In this document: positions 17,724 to 27,247 of the stretch, one piece after another
Layout of the letters: the number at the start of each line of letters is the position of its first letter
Numbering within the stretch: position 1 is the stretch's first letter
Assembly: GCF_003050745.1 (NCBI RefSeq)
Contig: NZ_QAOF01000002.1
Coordinates: forward strand, 390,034 to 454,033
Direction: 5' to 3'
Source: Sphingomonas sp. PP-CE-3G-477
GTDB lineage: Bacteria; Pseudomonadota; Alphaproteobacteria; Sphingomonadales; Sphingomonadaceae
DNA length: 64,000 nucleotides
Notes under the pieces: model-generated
The model's input: the letters and a program-made list of their open reading frames with translations, nothing else
Databases searched by the model: none
What the model was told of the DNA's origin: nothing
Translations under genes and position numbers: made by a program

Positions 17724-18153
17724 GGGGTCTGACAGGAGCATCGCGCGATCTCCAACGAACGGCGCGACGTCTAGACCTCCGCTCGGACCGCGAAAATAGG
17801 CGCCCGCGAACATTGGGAAATGGTATCGTCGCGAGCGCAACGCGATTGGGGCCCCGGAGGTCGGGGCGAGTATGCGGCGACTGTTTAGACGCTTTGTGCA
17901 ACCTGCCGCCTGCATTCAACCGACAGGCGGACGGGCGCGTCTTTTGGGTGCACCGACGCGACCCCCGACTTGATTCAGTTCGGTGCGTCTGGCCCGTGCA
18001 CCCTAATACCACGCACGGACGCATTGTTTCCACGCGGCGACCAACGTGCGTACCGACGGCATCGTTGCATGGGTACGGATGCCGGGAGTGCCCGGCATGA
18101 AACTCGTCAGGACTGCGTGCCAGCGTTCCTGCCATGATCTGGAAAGACACACC
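17724..18153. other. 430-base stretch without a supported gene
   Basis: Open frames here on both strands are arginine- and proline-rich or lack any recognisable motif. I see no RNA gene. It lies between the COG4705 remnant and a small membrane protein gene, in a zone of decayed sequence. Confidence 0.5.
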
Positions 18154-18318
18154 ATGCCCCTCCCCTCGAAATTGAGCGTCGCCCAGGCGATGATCGTCAC
18201 CGCAGCGACTGCCTTCAGCACGACGTTGTGCCTGCTGGCGGTCGTCGGTCCCGTCTACGAACGATCTGCGCACATGGCCTTGAGCAGCCCGCACATGCGC
18301 CCCAGCGCGCTTGCCTAG
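18154..18318 (+). CDS. small putative membrane protein (54 aa)
   Basis: The frame reads MPLPSKLSVAQAMIVTAATA, continues through a hydrophobic stretch (FSTTLCLLAVVGPV), and ends in a polar tail. One membrane segment is predicted at about residues 10-33. I do not recognise a named family; short proteins with this layout are common in sphingomonads. Its 3' end overlaps the convergent hydrolase fragment by four bases. The main support is the membrane-segment pattern, so the coding call is moderate. Confidence 0.4.
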   Translation: MPLPSKLSVAQAMIVTAATAFSTTLCLLAVVGPVYERSAHMALSSPHMRPSALA

Positions 18319-18770
18319 CCCACCGTCAACGGTGCCGAAAGGAATTGCCGGACATGCGCCACGAACGCCAGCGATGCGGGCTCTCGTCCGAGCAAGAGGT
18401 GGTTGTCGCTGTCGAGCGTGACGAACTCGGCGCCCGGTATCTCCGCGGCCAGCTCGCCACCAGTCGCCAGCGGAATACGACGATCGCCCCGCGCGTGCAT
18501 CACGAGCGTCGGCGCCTGCACGTTCTTCAGGATCGGGCGCACGTCTATGTCGGCGAACACTTCGAGGTAGCGCGCGGCGTTCTCGGCGGAGACCGTCTGG
18601 CGCTGAAAAAGGTTGAACCAGTCGAGTTCCTCGGTGGTCGCGCTCGGCATGAAGGTCGCCGTCACGACCTGTCGATAAGCGGCATCCGTACGGCCCCAAC
18701 CCTGTCGGACGCGACAAACGGATCGAGCCACAGCACTTCCATTACGAAAAGTTCGCGCCGAGCTGAGCAT
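18315..18770 (-). pseudogene. alpha/beta-fold hydrolase, 5'-truncated
   Basis: The 151-residue frame matches only the C-terminal half of an alpha/beta hydrolase of the type often found in signalling proteins: ATTEELDWFNLFQRQTVS, then APTLVMHARGDRRIPLATG, where the aspartate is a probable catalytic acid, and LDSDNHLLLGREP with the catalytic histidine in DNH. The nucleophile-elbow half is absent, and the first 25 or so residues are low-complexity. I read it as a truncated gene rather than a functional enzyme. Confidence 0.6.
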
Positions 18771-18868
18771 ACCGCCAACACCGTCCCCCTGATGCCTCAG
18801 GAACCGATCCGGTAAGTAAGCGCCGTTTCAAACACCCGCGGTTGTGCATCACTCCGCAGACCGCACGT

Positions 18869-21442
18869 CTAGAAGAGCTTGCGCAGACCGAGCCGGACGG
18901 AGCGACCTAACGGATCGATGTACGCGGCCTGGAAACGGTTTGGGACCCGCCCGAGCCGGTCGCGCACATCGATCCGATCGTTCAACAGGTTCTCGACCGT
19001 GAACTGCAGCATCATGGTTTTCGCCCAAGGACGTTTGACGATCTGGTCGACCTTGAGCGATGCGTAGGGCACGAGCCACGTCCGCCCCGAAAAGCGAAGG
19101 TCCGACGCCGCCAGGTCGCTGCGAATTCGGGTCGGCCCCTGCAACCGGCCGTACAGCCCGATGTTCGCGGCCCCGAGCGATCCGCTGAGGTTCAGTTCGG
19201 TTTCCCAGCGGGGCCGCCCGCCGGTGCCGGTCAGCGTGTCGCCATCCAGCAGGTCCAGCGCCGGTAGATCGCTCCGCAACGACAGGCGATCGTCGAGCCG
19301 CCAGGTCGTGGTCATCGACACATAGATTTGCGGCCTGGGCTTGGGCGCGGCTGGCGGCGGGCTGTCCTTCGCGGCGGTGCCGACGGGCGGCGTCGGCGGC
19401 CGGGGGGTACGACCGATCGGCGTCGACACGCTGAGCGTGACCTGCATCTTCTTTTCGCGTTCGCGCGCGATGTTGACCGGCCTCAGGTCGGCACTGACAA
19501 GTTGGCCTGCGGCATTGCGCTGAAACGCGTCGGCGAACGCGGTCTGGAATGCCGCGGTGGCGCTGCCCAACGTCGCCGTCTGATTGCCGATGCGCGTTTC
19601 GAGATAATTGGCGGTAAGCCGCAGATCCTTTGCCTTGATCGGCGATACGGCCACGCCCAGCGTGACGATCCGTCGGCGTTCCGGGGCCAAGGCAGGGTTG
19701 CCGCCGGCGATCGTCGTGACGAGCACGCTGGTGCCGGTGGTGAAGTCGAAAAAGGGCGTGTTCGGCGTGGTGACCGTCGAATTGGTCAACAGCGCGATCG
19801 CCGGTGGGGTCTGCGCGTCGTTGACCGATGCGATCAGCTGGATCGGTTGCACCGGGGACCATGTCAGGCCATAGTTGGAACTGACCAGCCGACCATAATC
19901 GGACACGTCCGAGACACCGATCATCCCGTTGACCGACAACTGCCCGAGGAACGCGAGGACGTTCTGGTTGGCGGAGGCGATCGGAATATCCGCGTTGACG
20001 CTTGCCCCCTTCGTCGTGCGCGTGAGATCCAGCGTCGATTGCTGCAAACCCGGCAGGCTGCCCGAGCTGCTCGATCGTGCGTAATCGCCCGACAGCGTGA
20101 TCTGCGCGTCGCCGGCCGGCAGCTTGACCAGCGGACCGTTCGCGACCGCCTTCGTCAGCAATGTGCCCGTCACGGTGCGGCTTCGATAGTCCTGACGCAG
20201 CGCGGCCGCCGCGGGGCTAAGCATCGCCAGCGGATCGCCGCCCGCATCGACAGAGGCCTGCAAGTCGTCGATCGGGACGCCTTGTTGCGACCGTGCCAGC
20301 CCGCGCACCCGGTCGTAGCTGGTCGTGACGTTCCACCCCCAGCGCCGGATACTGCCCTGCACCAGGCCAGAACCGTGCAGGGTCAGGCTCGCATTCCGCT
20401 GCCGGAGCACCGCGTCCGGCAGATAGCGGTAGAGCAAGACATCGCTGGCAAAGGGCAGCGCGCCGCTCCCTCCCGGTACGGTCAGCAGGGCGGGCGCCAG
20501 GCCGTTCAAACCAGTGCTCCGCTGCGCTTCCATCGACAGGTTGAGCGACCCACTCATCGACTTGCCGATCGGCGCGGCGACGGTGCCGTCGACAGAGATC
20601 CTGTCGCTACGCTGCTGGAGCGAGCGATACCGCCCGATATCGGTAACCGCAGGCGCCCCTGCGCCGGCGACGTATCCCGCCAGCGTCCGCTGACCTGCCG
20701 GGTCGTTCGGCACTGCGGCGATCGTAACCGGATTACCGACCAGCGCATCCAGCGCGGGATCGATACTCCCCCCGCCTACCCCCGTAACGTTGCCGCCAAG
20801 CGCATACAGCATGTCCGGATCGGGGACGATCGCACGTTCGCTTTGCAGGACCGGATTGAGCCGCAGATGCGACATGGTCAGCGTTGCGCGGCGCGGGCCG
20901 TCGATACGGGCGGCGGTTACCTCGACATAGTTCGTCTCGCCTCCGCCTTCCGTCGTGGTGCCGGTGGCCTGCTGATACGTGACCGCGCGAAACGTCTTTT
21001 TGGTGATGAAGTTCATCACACGAACGGTGGCGGGGAAACCGAAGCGTGCAGCCTCGGACTCCGGCAAGACCTCGATCTTCTCCATCGCCTCCTGCGGCAG
21101 GCTGTAGAGTTCGTTCATGCTCGACATCCGTCGGCCGTTGAGCAGATAGACCGGATCCCCGCCGCTTGCCGACGTCGTGAGCGTTTTCAGGCGTTCGAGC
21201 AAAGTCTTCAGATCGGTCGCGCCCAGCGCCTGGATCGCCGCCTGATCCAGGGTCGCGGTCGGATCTACAACACCAACCGCGCTGCCGGCAGTCCGCTGAC
21301 CCGTGATGACGATCTCGTCCTGGCTGGAAGACGGTGCCTCCAGAGGTATATCCTGAGCCGATCCAGCGCCTGGTAATGCCACGCCCCCCGCAAGGCAGGC
21401 GAGCATTGTTCGAAAGGGGCGAACCTCTAACCCATAACTCAC
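18869..21442 (-). CDS. TonB-dependent receptor
   Basis: An 857-residue outer-membrane receptor. The N-terminus has a signal peptide (MLACLAGGVALPGAGSA-QD, with an alternative ATG at 21406) and a TonB-box-like DEIVITGQR. The plug has VYLLNGRRMSSMNELYSLP and IEVLPESEAARFGFPATVRV, typical of the sphingomonad and Caulobacter receptor group with a short plug. The barrel ends in LRKLF with a terminal phenylalanine. Adjacent genes (a hydrolase fragment and a small secreted protein) give no clue to substrate. No regulatory partner is adjacent. Confidence 0.88.
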   Translation of the reverse strand: MSYGLEVRPFRTMLACLAGGVALPGAGSAQDIPLEAPSSSQDEIVITGQRTAGSAVGVVDPTATLDQAAIQALGATDLKTLLERLKTLTTSASGGDPVYLLNGRRMSSMNELYSLPQEAMEKIEVLPESEAARFGFPATVRVMNFITKKTFRAVTYQQATGTTTEGGGETNYVEVTAARIDGPRRATLTMSHLRLNPVLQSERAIVPDPDMLYALGGNVTGVGGGSIDPALDALVGNPVTIAAVPNDPAGQRTLAGYVAGAGAPAVTDIGRYRSLQQRSDRISVDGTVAAPIGKSMSGSLNLSMEAQRSTGLNGLAPALLTVPGGSGALPFASDVLLYRYLPDAVLRQRNASLTLHGSGLVQGSIRRWGWNVTTSYDRVRGLARSQQGVPIDDLQASVDAGGDPLAMLSPAAAALRQDYRSRTVTGTLLTKAVANGPLVKLPAGDAQITLSGDYARSSSSGSLPGLQQSTLDLTRTTKGASVNADIPIASANQNVLAFLGQLSVNGMIGVSDVSDYGRLVSSNYGLTWSPVQPIQLIASVNDAQTPPAIALLTNSTVTTPNTPFFDFTTGTSVLVTTIAGGNPALAPERRRIVTLGVAVSPIKAKDLRLTANYLETRIGNQTATLGSATAAFQTAFADAFQRNAAGQLVSADLRPVNIAREREKKMQVTLSVSTPIGRTPRPPTPPVGTAAKDSPPPAAPKPRPQIYVSMTTTWRLDDRLSLRSDLPALDLLDGDTLTGTGGRPRWETELNLSGSLGAANIGLYGRLQGPTRIRSDLAASDLRFSGRTWLVPYASLKVDQIVKRPWAKTMMLQFTVENLLNDRIDVRDRLGRVPNRFQAAYIDPLGRSVRLGLRKLF

Positions 21443-21612
21443 GAGACGCAGATCACGGTGGCAGGGGTGTCGATCATCGTCACGGTCTCGCGAGTGGGTC
21501 GATCAGGAGTGGAGCGAGCTATCGTGTCCGGAATGCGGCGCTTTCTGGCAACAGGAGAGGCATGAGCCTAGTTTGGTTCGTTCTCGATGCATTCCCCGCG
21601 CAAAAAGCGACC

Positions 21613-21936
21613 TTAGAAACGCCATTTGAACGTCACGGCCGCAGCGGGGGTCGTAGCGACGGGGCTCTGGTGTTGAATGACGTGGATGGCGGTCTCGGCG
21701 TTCAGCGGCCCTTTGAAATCCGCATCCAAGGGCTTGGCGGCAAATCCGCGTACGTCACCCAACCAGATGTCCATGCCTTTTGGCGCGCACACGATGATCT
21801 CGTCCGACTGTCCTCGGTCCAGGCACGTCAATACTTTTGGTCGCACCTTCGCCAGATCGAAATTCACGACGTCGGGGACGACCGTCAACGGGCCGGTCTG
21901 TGACGCCAGGGCTGCGACGATTAGAACAACTTCCAT
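21613..21936 (-). CDS. small exported protein with DEIIVCAP motif (paralogue of the 59249 gene)
   Basis: A 107-residue protein starting MEVVLIVAALASQTG (short signal peptide), followed by NFDLAKVRPKVLTCLDRGQ, SDEIIVCAPKGMDIW, and the C-terminus TPAAAVTFKWRF. The same C-terminus and motif order occur in the gene at 59249-59602, so the two are clear paralogues. Function is unknown. The two cysteines, one before and one inside the DEIIVCAP motif, could form a disulfide. The ATG at 21936 is chosen because it begins the signal peptide; a longer frame to 22047 adds unconserved sequence. Confidence 0.72.
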   Translation of the reverse strand: MEVVLIVAALASQTGPLTVVPDVVNFDLAKVRPKVLTCLDRGQSDEIIVCAPKGMDIWLGDVRGFAAKPLDADFKGPLNAETAIHVIQHQSPVATTPAAAVTFKWRF

Positions 21937-22301
21937 CCGAATCTCCCTGTTCTGGAACGCCTGTCGCCAGAGGGGCCGCAGAGTAGACAGTCCGCACGTA
22001 GTACATCTCGAAACGAAGTAGGCTGATCGTACCAGAGCGCGGATCATGCGAGGTGTTTAGGGCGATAAGGTGGCAGTTCGGGTGAAGCTTCAGAACAAGA
22101 CCTCGTGTCGACGGAAGACGCATCAACAGCTATCCGCTGAGTCCTTCGCGCCGGCCGAGTTCAAAAACTCATTCACGGTCACGCGCCGGTCATCTCGGCT
22201 CTACCGCCCCGCGCCGCGCCTAGGATCGGTCGATCCTAATCCGGGTTTCGCAATTCGGCACGCCATCGCGTTCCCGGCCTGAAACACACCTGCTTCATCT
22301 C
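21937..22301. other. 365-base intergenic stretch, no gene seen
   Basis: Between the small exported protein gene and the downstream end of the ABC permease operon. The frames present are short and unlike any protein I know. I see no hairpin strong enough to call a terminator. Confidence 0.5.
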
Positions 22302-24689
22302 CTAGAGCTGGCGCAGAGCGCACGCAGGTTCGGCCCGTGCGACCCGCCATGCCTGGGTCGCAACCGTCGCCACAGCGATGACGAGCCCGAGCGCGCTGGC
22401 GCAGACGAAATAGATCGGCGAGAGGGCGATCCTGTCGTCGAACCCGCCCAGCCAGCGCGACATCGCGAGCCACGCGATTGGCCAGGCGATCGCGTTCGCA
22501 AGGAGGACCGGCTTGAGGAACTGGACCAGCAACAGCCGCATCACGTCGCGGGTCGAGGCCCCCAGCACCTTGCGGATACCGATTTCCTGGAACCTCCGCA
22601 TGGTATCGAACGCCGCCAGGCCGTAAAGCCCCAGGCATCCGATCGCGACCGTCAGCACCGCGCCGGTCGTGAACAGCCGCGACTGCTGGACGTCCTGGCG
22701 ATAATAGGATTCGTACAGTTTCTGATCGACCGTGATTGCGCCCGACAGCACATTCGGAGCCAGGCGACGCCATACCGATTCGACCTGCGCAAGCACTCCT
22801 GCGACGTCGCTATTGGTGCGAATGACGAGGACCGGGGCTGCGCCGCCATCTGTTCGATAGCTGTACGAGACAGCGTTGAGCGGCTCGCGCGGCGTGGCGA
22901 AACGCATGTCGCCGACGACGCCGATGATCCGCGCCGTCCGGTCGCCTTGTGCAATGACCTGTCCGACGGCGGCGGCGGGAGTTGCAAAGCCCAGACGCTG
23001 GATCGCCGTGCGGTTGAGGATGACATTGTGATCGCGCGTCTCCTTGCCCTCATCGTCCTGCTCCTCGTCGATCGCGAAGCGGCCTGGGTCAAATCGGCGA
23101 CCGGCGAGCAGCGCGACGCCGTAAGTTTCGAAAAAACGCTCGCCGACCGTCGCCTGGAGGATCATCGGCGGTTCGTCGGTGGCGCCGGCACGGTGCATGG
23201 CGCTGATCGAATAGCTACCTCCAGTGGGTGCGATGCCGCTGGTTGTGGTTGCGGCGACCCCCGGAGTGGCGCGGATCGCGGTTACAAGCGCCGTGCGTTG
23301 CGCGCGATCGACCGCCGCAGCACCATATCCCGGTACCATGATCAAACCGTGGCGTGCGAAACCGATATCGGCGTTCTGGACGTGCCGCGTCTGCGCGACG
23401 AGTATTCCGGTGCCGATCATCAGTGCGATTGCGATCCCGAACTGAAAAACGACCAGCGTCTTGCGTAACCGCGCGCCCGGACGATCGCCGCCTGGCGTCC
23501 GCGCCGCCGCCAGCACGGCCGCGGGTTGAAAGCGTGAAATCACGAAGGCAGGATGGAACCCGGCGAGAACCGACACCGTCATGATCACCAGCGCCAGCGG
23601 GACCAAGATCGAGTCCGATCCCCAATAGACGATCGTTAGGTCGGTGCCGCCGGTGGCGTTGACGAAGGGCAGCGCGATCTCGGCAAGCGCCAACCCGATC
23701 AGCGTCGCCAGCGTCACCGCGATCAACGCCTCGCCGAGCAACTGCACGACGAGTGCGCCACGGGTCGCGCCGACGACCTTGCGAAGCGCAATCTCACGCG
23801 CGCGAAGCCCGGCACACGCGGTTGCGAGATTGATGTAGTTGATCACCGCCAGCAGCAGCGTGACGGTGCCTACCGTGCCGAGTACGGTCACGACCGTCCC
23901 GACGGTGCCCGCAGCAAGATGCACGCTGGCGAGCGGCACGATGCCGGTCTTGGCTATATCGACCATGCCGGCCGGAAAATCGGGATCGGGGTGGCGTTTG
24001 ACGAACGCCGCCAGTCCGCGCTTTACGCGTGCGGCGGCGGCATCGTCGGGAAATGCCAAGAAAGTCCGGAAGCCCTTGCCACGCTGTGCCGTCGCATCGG
24101 GTGGAACGGCCGTGAACAGGTCGCTGGCGTAGGATATGTTGCCCGGCAGCGGCTGCAACACGGCCCCGACCCGGTACAGATGGGGCGCACCATCGAACAG
24201 GACGGTCAGCGTTCGCCCGATCGAGGAGCCGTCGCCGAAATATGTCCGTGCGGCAGCGGTGGTGATGACGATGCCATCGGGCCGCGCGAGCGCGGCGACC
24301 GGATCGCCTTCGGCCGACGGAAACGGGAAGAGCTGGAAGTAGGCCGGGTCGACCTGTCCCATCGTTTGCGCAATGCTTACCGTACCGTTCTGCACCGCGA
24401 CGTCGTACTGGAGCAATCGCGCACCGCTCGTGCCGGGATAGTCGGCCTTCATCTGCGCCAACATCGGCGGCAGCGAAGGGATGTCGACCTTCGGATTGCC
24501 GGGAAACTGGAGTGTCCGCTCGACCATCCAGACCCGCTCCCATCCCGGCAACACGCGATCGTACCCCGTCTCGAACCGGACGTAGAGGAACAGCACCAGG
24601 AACACCGCGATGCCGAGCGCAAGCCCGCCGATGTTGAGGATAGCGTACAGTCGATGCCGGGTCAGCGAGCGGTACAAGGCGAGCAACAT
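22302..24689 (-). CDS. MacB/FtsX-type ABC transporter permease, second paralogue
   Basis: A 795-residue inner-membrane permease of the large FtsX/MacB class. It has an N-terminal helix (YAILNIGGLALGIAVFLVLF), a periplasmic MacB-like domain, three helices in the middle (with LRAREIALRKVVGATRGAL, the FtsX motif), a second periplasmic domain, and a final block (FQEIGIRKVLGASTRDVMRLL) with the last helices. The duplicate FtsX cores mark an eight-helix protein. The ATG at 24689 is preferred because it aligns with the start of the upstream paralogue and leaves a ten-base gap. It is the last gene of the efflux operon; with the paralogue it may form a heterodimer. Confidence 0.9.
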   Translation of the reverse strand: MLLALYRSLTRHRLYAILNIGGLALGIAVFLVLFLYVRFETGYDRVLPGWERVWMVERTLQFPGNPKVDIPSLPPMLAQMKADYPGTSGARLLQYDVAVQNGTVSIAQTMGQVDPAYFQLFPFPSAEGDPVAALARPDGIVITTAAARTYFGDGSSIGRTLTVLFDGAPHLYRVGAVLQPLPGNISYASDLFTAVPPDATAQRGKGFRTFLAFPDDAAAARVKRGLAAFVKRHPDPDFPAGMVDIAKTGIVPLASVHLAAGTVGTVVTVLGTVGTVTLLLAVINYINLATACAGLRAREIALRKVVGATRGALVVQLLGEALIAVTLATLIGLALAEIALPFVNATGGTDLTIVYWGSDSILVPLALVIMTVSVLAGFHPAFVISRFQPAAVLAAARTPGGDRPGARLRKTLVVFQFGIAIALMIGTGILVAQTRHVQNADIGFARHGLIMVPGYGAAAVDRAQRTALVTAIRATPGVAATTTSGIAPTGGSYSISAMHRAGATDEPPMILQATVGERFFETYGVALLAGRRFDPGRFAIDEEQDDEGKETRDHNVILNRTAIQRLGFATPAAAVGQVIAQGDRTARIIGVVGDMRFATPREPLNAVSYSYRTDGGAAPVLVIRTNSDVAGVLAQVESVWRRLAPNVLSGAITVDQKLYESYYRQDVQQSRLFTTGAVLTVAIGCLGLYGLAAFDTMRRFQEIGIRKVLGASTRDVMRLLLVQFLKPVLLANAIAWPIAWLAMSRWLGGFDDRIALSPIYFVCASALGLVIAVATVATQAWRVARAEPACALRQL

Positions 24690-24699
24690 CGACCGGCCC

Positions 24700-27117
24700 C
24701 TATTCGTGGCGCAGCGCGCGGGCTGGCTCGGCGCGCGCAACGCGCCATGCCTGGCCGAAGACGGTTGCGGCGGCGATCAGCACCGCGGCGAGCGAGGCGC
24801 CGACGAAGAACAGCGGCGACAGCGCGATCCGGTCGTCGAACCCACCGAGCCAGCGCTGCATCGCGACATAGGCTAGCGGCCACGCGACCAGGTTCGCGAG
24901 GATCACCGGCCGCATGAACTGACCGATCAACAGCCGCAGCACCTCCGCCGTCGACGCGCCGAGCGTCTTGCGGATGCCGATCTCCTTCACGCGCCGCGAC
25001 GTGTCAAACGCCGCGAGCCCGTACAGCCCGATACACCCGATCAGGATCGCCAGCACCGCGCCGATCGTGAACAGCCGCGATCGCTGGGCATCCGCCTTGT
25101 AATAGCGCGCGAACAGGTTGTCTTCGACCGAGCGCGCCTGGAACGGAACACCGGGCACGACGCGCTTCCACGCCGCATCGAGCGCCGCCATCATCGTCTT
25201 CGCGTCGGCACCGGCATAGCGGACCGCTGCGAACGGCGAGAGAATGTCGACCGTGTTGTAGGTATAGGCGACCGGGTCGACCCGGTCGCGCGGACTCCTG
25301 AATCGCAGGTCGTCGACCACGCCGATGATCGTCGAGTCCCGCTCGCCGTCATTGATCGCCTGCCCCAGTGCCGCCGTCGGCGACGCGAAGCCCAGCGCGG
25401 TTACCGCCGTCCGGTTTATCACGACGTTGGGCCCCGCCCGCTTGCGTTCGGCGGCCGTCAGCAGACCGCGGTCATCGGCATGCGCGGCATCGAACAGGCG
25501 CCCCGCGACGAGGCGCGCACCGTACACGCGGAAATAGTCGCGGCCGGTACCGACGTCCATCAGCGATATCTTGCCGCCGGACGATCCTGCCCGGCTGTAT
25601 CCTGAGAAATTGGTCGTACTCTGGTCACCCGGAGCGTTGTTGGCGACGGTGACTCCGGAGACGCCCGGTACCAACGCAAGACTGCGCAGGATCGCCGCGC
25701 GCTGCGGCACGTCGATCCCACCGGTCATCAGCGAGCGGACGATCATCAGTCCGTCGCGGCGGAAGCCAAGATCGGCGTCGCGCATATGCGCGGTCTGCCG
25801 GAGCATGATGCCGGTCGCGATGGCGAAGGCGATCGCGATCGCGAACTGCACGATCACCAGCGCGCTCCGCAGCCGCGTTCCACTACGCCCGCCACCGGGC
25901 GCACGGGTGGATGCGAGCACCGAGGCCGGGCGAAACCCGGACAGCACGAACGCCGGATAGATCCCAGCGACCAGCGCGATGCCCAATACGAGCGCGACCA
26001 GCGGCAGGACCACGCCATTCCATCCGACATAATGGATCGCCAGCGCCGTCCCGCCGAGCGCGTTGACGAACGGCAGCGCGACCTCGGCAAGTGCGAGCCC
26101 AATCAGCGCCGCCACCGCGACGGTCGCCAGCGCCTCGCCGAGGAACTGGCGCACCAGCGATCGTCGCGTGCCCCCCAGTACCTTGCGCATCGCCACTTCG
26201 CGCGCGCGCAGCCCTGCCCGTGCGGTCGCCAGATTGACGTAGTTCACGATCGCGATCAGCAGCGTCAACAGCCCGACCGCACCCAGCGTGGTGACGATCG
26301 CACGGTCGCCTGGACTGTACAGGTGCATCGCGGTCAGCGGCCGCAACGACTGGAAATACTCGCCTTTCTTCAGGTTCCCACCAGCATAGGCGTGACGATC
26401 GAGGAACGCGGGCAACTGCGCCTCAAACGTGCGTGCCGCAGCCGTATCGGGAAAGCGCAGCAGCGTGGCGAGCGAGGCGCTGCCCCAGTGATCCCACCAT
26501 TCGTTGCCGAACCGCGCAGGCGCCAGTTGCGCGAACATCTCGTCCTTGAACGTGACGTCGTCAGGCATGTCGCGCAGCACCGCACCCACGCGGTAAGGAT
26601 AGGTCTTGCCGTCGATCGCCAGCTGCAAGGTCTGGCCGATCGCCGGCTGGCTGCCGAAATACTTCCGCGCGGCGCGTTGCGTGACGACCAGCCCGTTAGG
26701 ATCGGCGAGCGTCGCGGTGGGATCGCCCGCGATCGCGGGAAACCGCATCAGCTCGAAGAAGTTCGGATCGACCGTGCCGAGCTCCTCGGCGGTCGCCTGC
26801 CCGCCCTGTTGCACGGTCGCCGCCGTGCCGACGTAGCGCGTCCCGACGAGTTGCCGATAATCGGCGCGCAACTGCTTGAGCTCGTTGCCCATCGTGTTCG
26901 GACTGGTGTCCGCCGGATAGCCCGGCATCACATAGCGCTCCTCGATCACCCACAGCCTGTCCTGCTGCGGCAGCACCCGGTCGTACCCGGTCTCGAACCG
27001 CACGAAGAGGAACAGGACGAAGAACGTCGCGATCCCCAGCGCCAGCCCGCCGATGTTGAGGACCGCGAACAGCCGGTGATGCGCGAGCGAACGATAGAGA
27101 CTGGTGAGCGCGGACAT
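24700..27117 (-). CDS. MacB/FtsX-type ABC transporter permease, first paralogue
   Basis: An 805-residue permease with the same layout as the downstream gene: FAVLNIGGLALGIATFFVLF at the start, LRAREVAMRKVLGGTRRSLV in the middle, and VKEIGIRKTLGASTAEVLRLL near the end. The two paralogues are similar along their whole length. It starts eleven bases after the 39-residue membrane protein gene. With the ATPase and adaptor it should form a tripartite export pump, for example for peptides, antibiotics or envelope components; substrate unknown. Confidence 0.92.
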   Translation of the reverse strand: MSALTSLYRSLAHHRLFAVLNIGGLALGIATFFVLFLFVRFETGYDRVLPQQDRLWVIEERYVMPGYPADTSPNTMGNELKQLRADYRQLVGTRYVGTAATVQQGGQATAEELGTVDPNFFELMRFPAIAGDPTATLADPNGLVVTQRAARKYFGSQPAIGQTLQLAIDGKTYPYRVGAVLRDMPDDVTFKDEMFAQLAPARFGNEWWDHWGSASLATLLRFPDTAAARTFEAQLPAFLDRHAYAGGNLKKGEYFQSLRPLTAMHLYSPGDRAIVTTLGAVGLLTLLIAIVNYVNLATARAGLRAREVAMRKVLGGTRRSLVRQFLGEALATVAVAALIGLALAEVALPFVNALGGTALAIHYVGWNGVVLPLVALVLGIALVAGIYPAFVLSGFRPASVLASTRAPGGGRSGTRLRSALVIVQFAIAIAFAIATGIMLRQTAHMRDADLGFRRDGLMIVRSLMTGGIDVPQRAAILRSLALVPGVSGVTVANNAPGDQSTTNFSGYSRAGSSGGKISLMDVGTGRDYFRVYGARLVAGRLFDAAHADDRGLLTAAERKRAGPNVVINRTAVTALGFASPTAALGQAINDGERDSTIIGVVDDLRFRSPRDRVDPVAYTYNTVDILSPFAAVRYAGADAKTMMAALDAAWKRVVPGVPFQARSVEDNLFARYYKADAQRSRLFTIGAVLAILIGCIGLYGLAAFDTSRRVKEIGIRKTLGASTAEVLRLLIGQFMRPVILANLVAWPLAYVAMQRWLGGFDDRIALSPLFFVGASLAAVLIAAATVFGQAWRVARAEPARALRHE

Positions 27118-27127
27118 GGCGGTTCCT

Positions 27128-27247
27128 TCAGGCGTCGCTTGCGGGATTGGGGCCGGGCTTGAAGCCAGGTTTAGTCGCCGCGAGATGGCGGACGAGCACC
27201 ATCACGAGCAGCAGCAGGACGAGCGTCTGGAGCGAGCGGCGCATCAT
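27128..27247 (-). CDS. 39-residue membrane protein inside the ABC efflux operon
   Basis: The frame reads MMRRSLQTLVLLLLVMVLVR, then HLAATKPGFKPGPNPASDA. Residues 5-20 form one membrane segment with a basic N-terminal flank and a proline-rich tail. Its ATG overlaps the ATPase stop as ATGA and it ends ten bases before the first permease start, so it is exactly placed within the operon. I know no named family. A small regulatory or stabilising subunit of the pump is a reasonable guess, by analogy with small proteins that bind other membrane transporters. Confidence 0.6.
   Translation of the reverse strand: MMRRSLQTLVLLLLVMVLVRHLAATKPGFKPGPNPASDA

Noticed and set aside
17533..18717. Long minus-strand frame of 394 codons
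   Set aside because: Arginine-rich shadow frame across decayed DNA; it conflicts with the hydrolase and COG4705 remnants, which have real homology.
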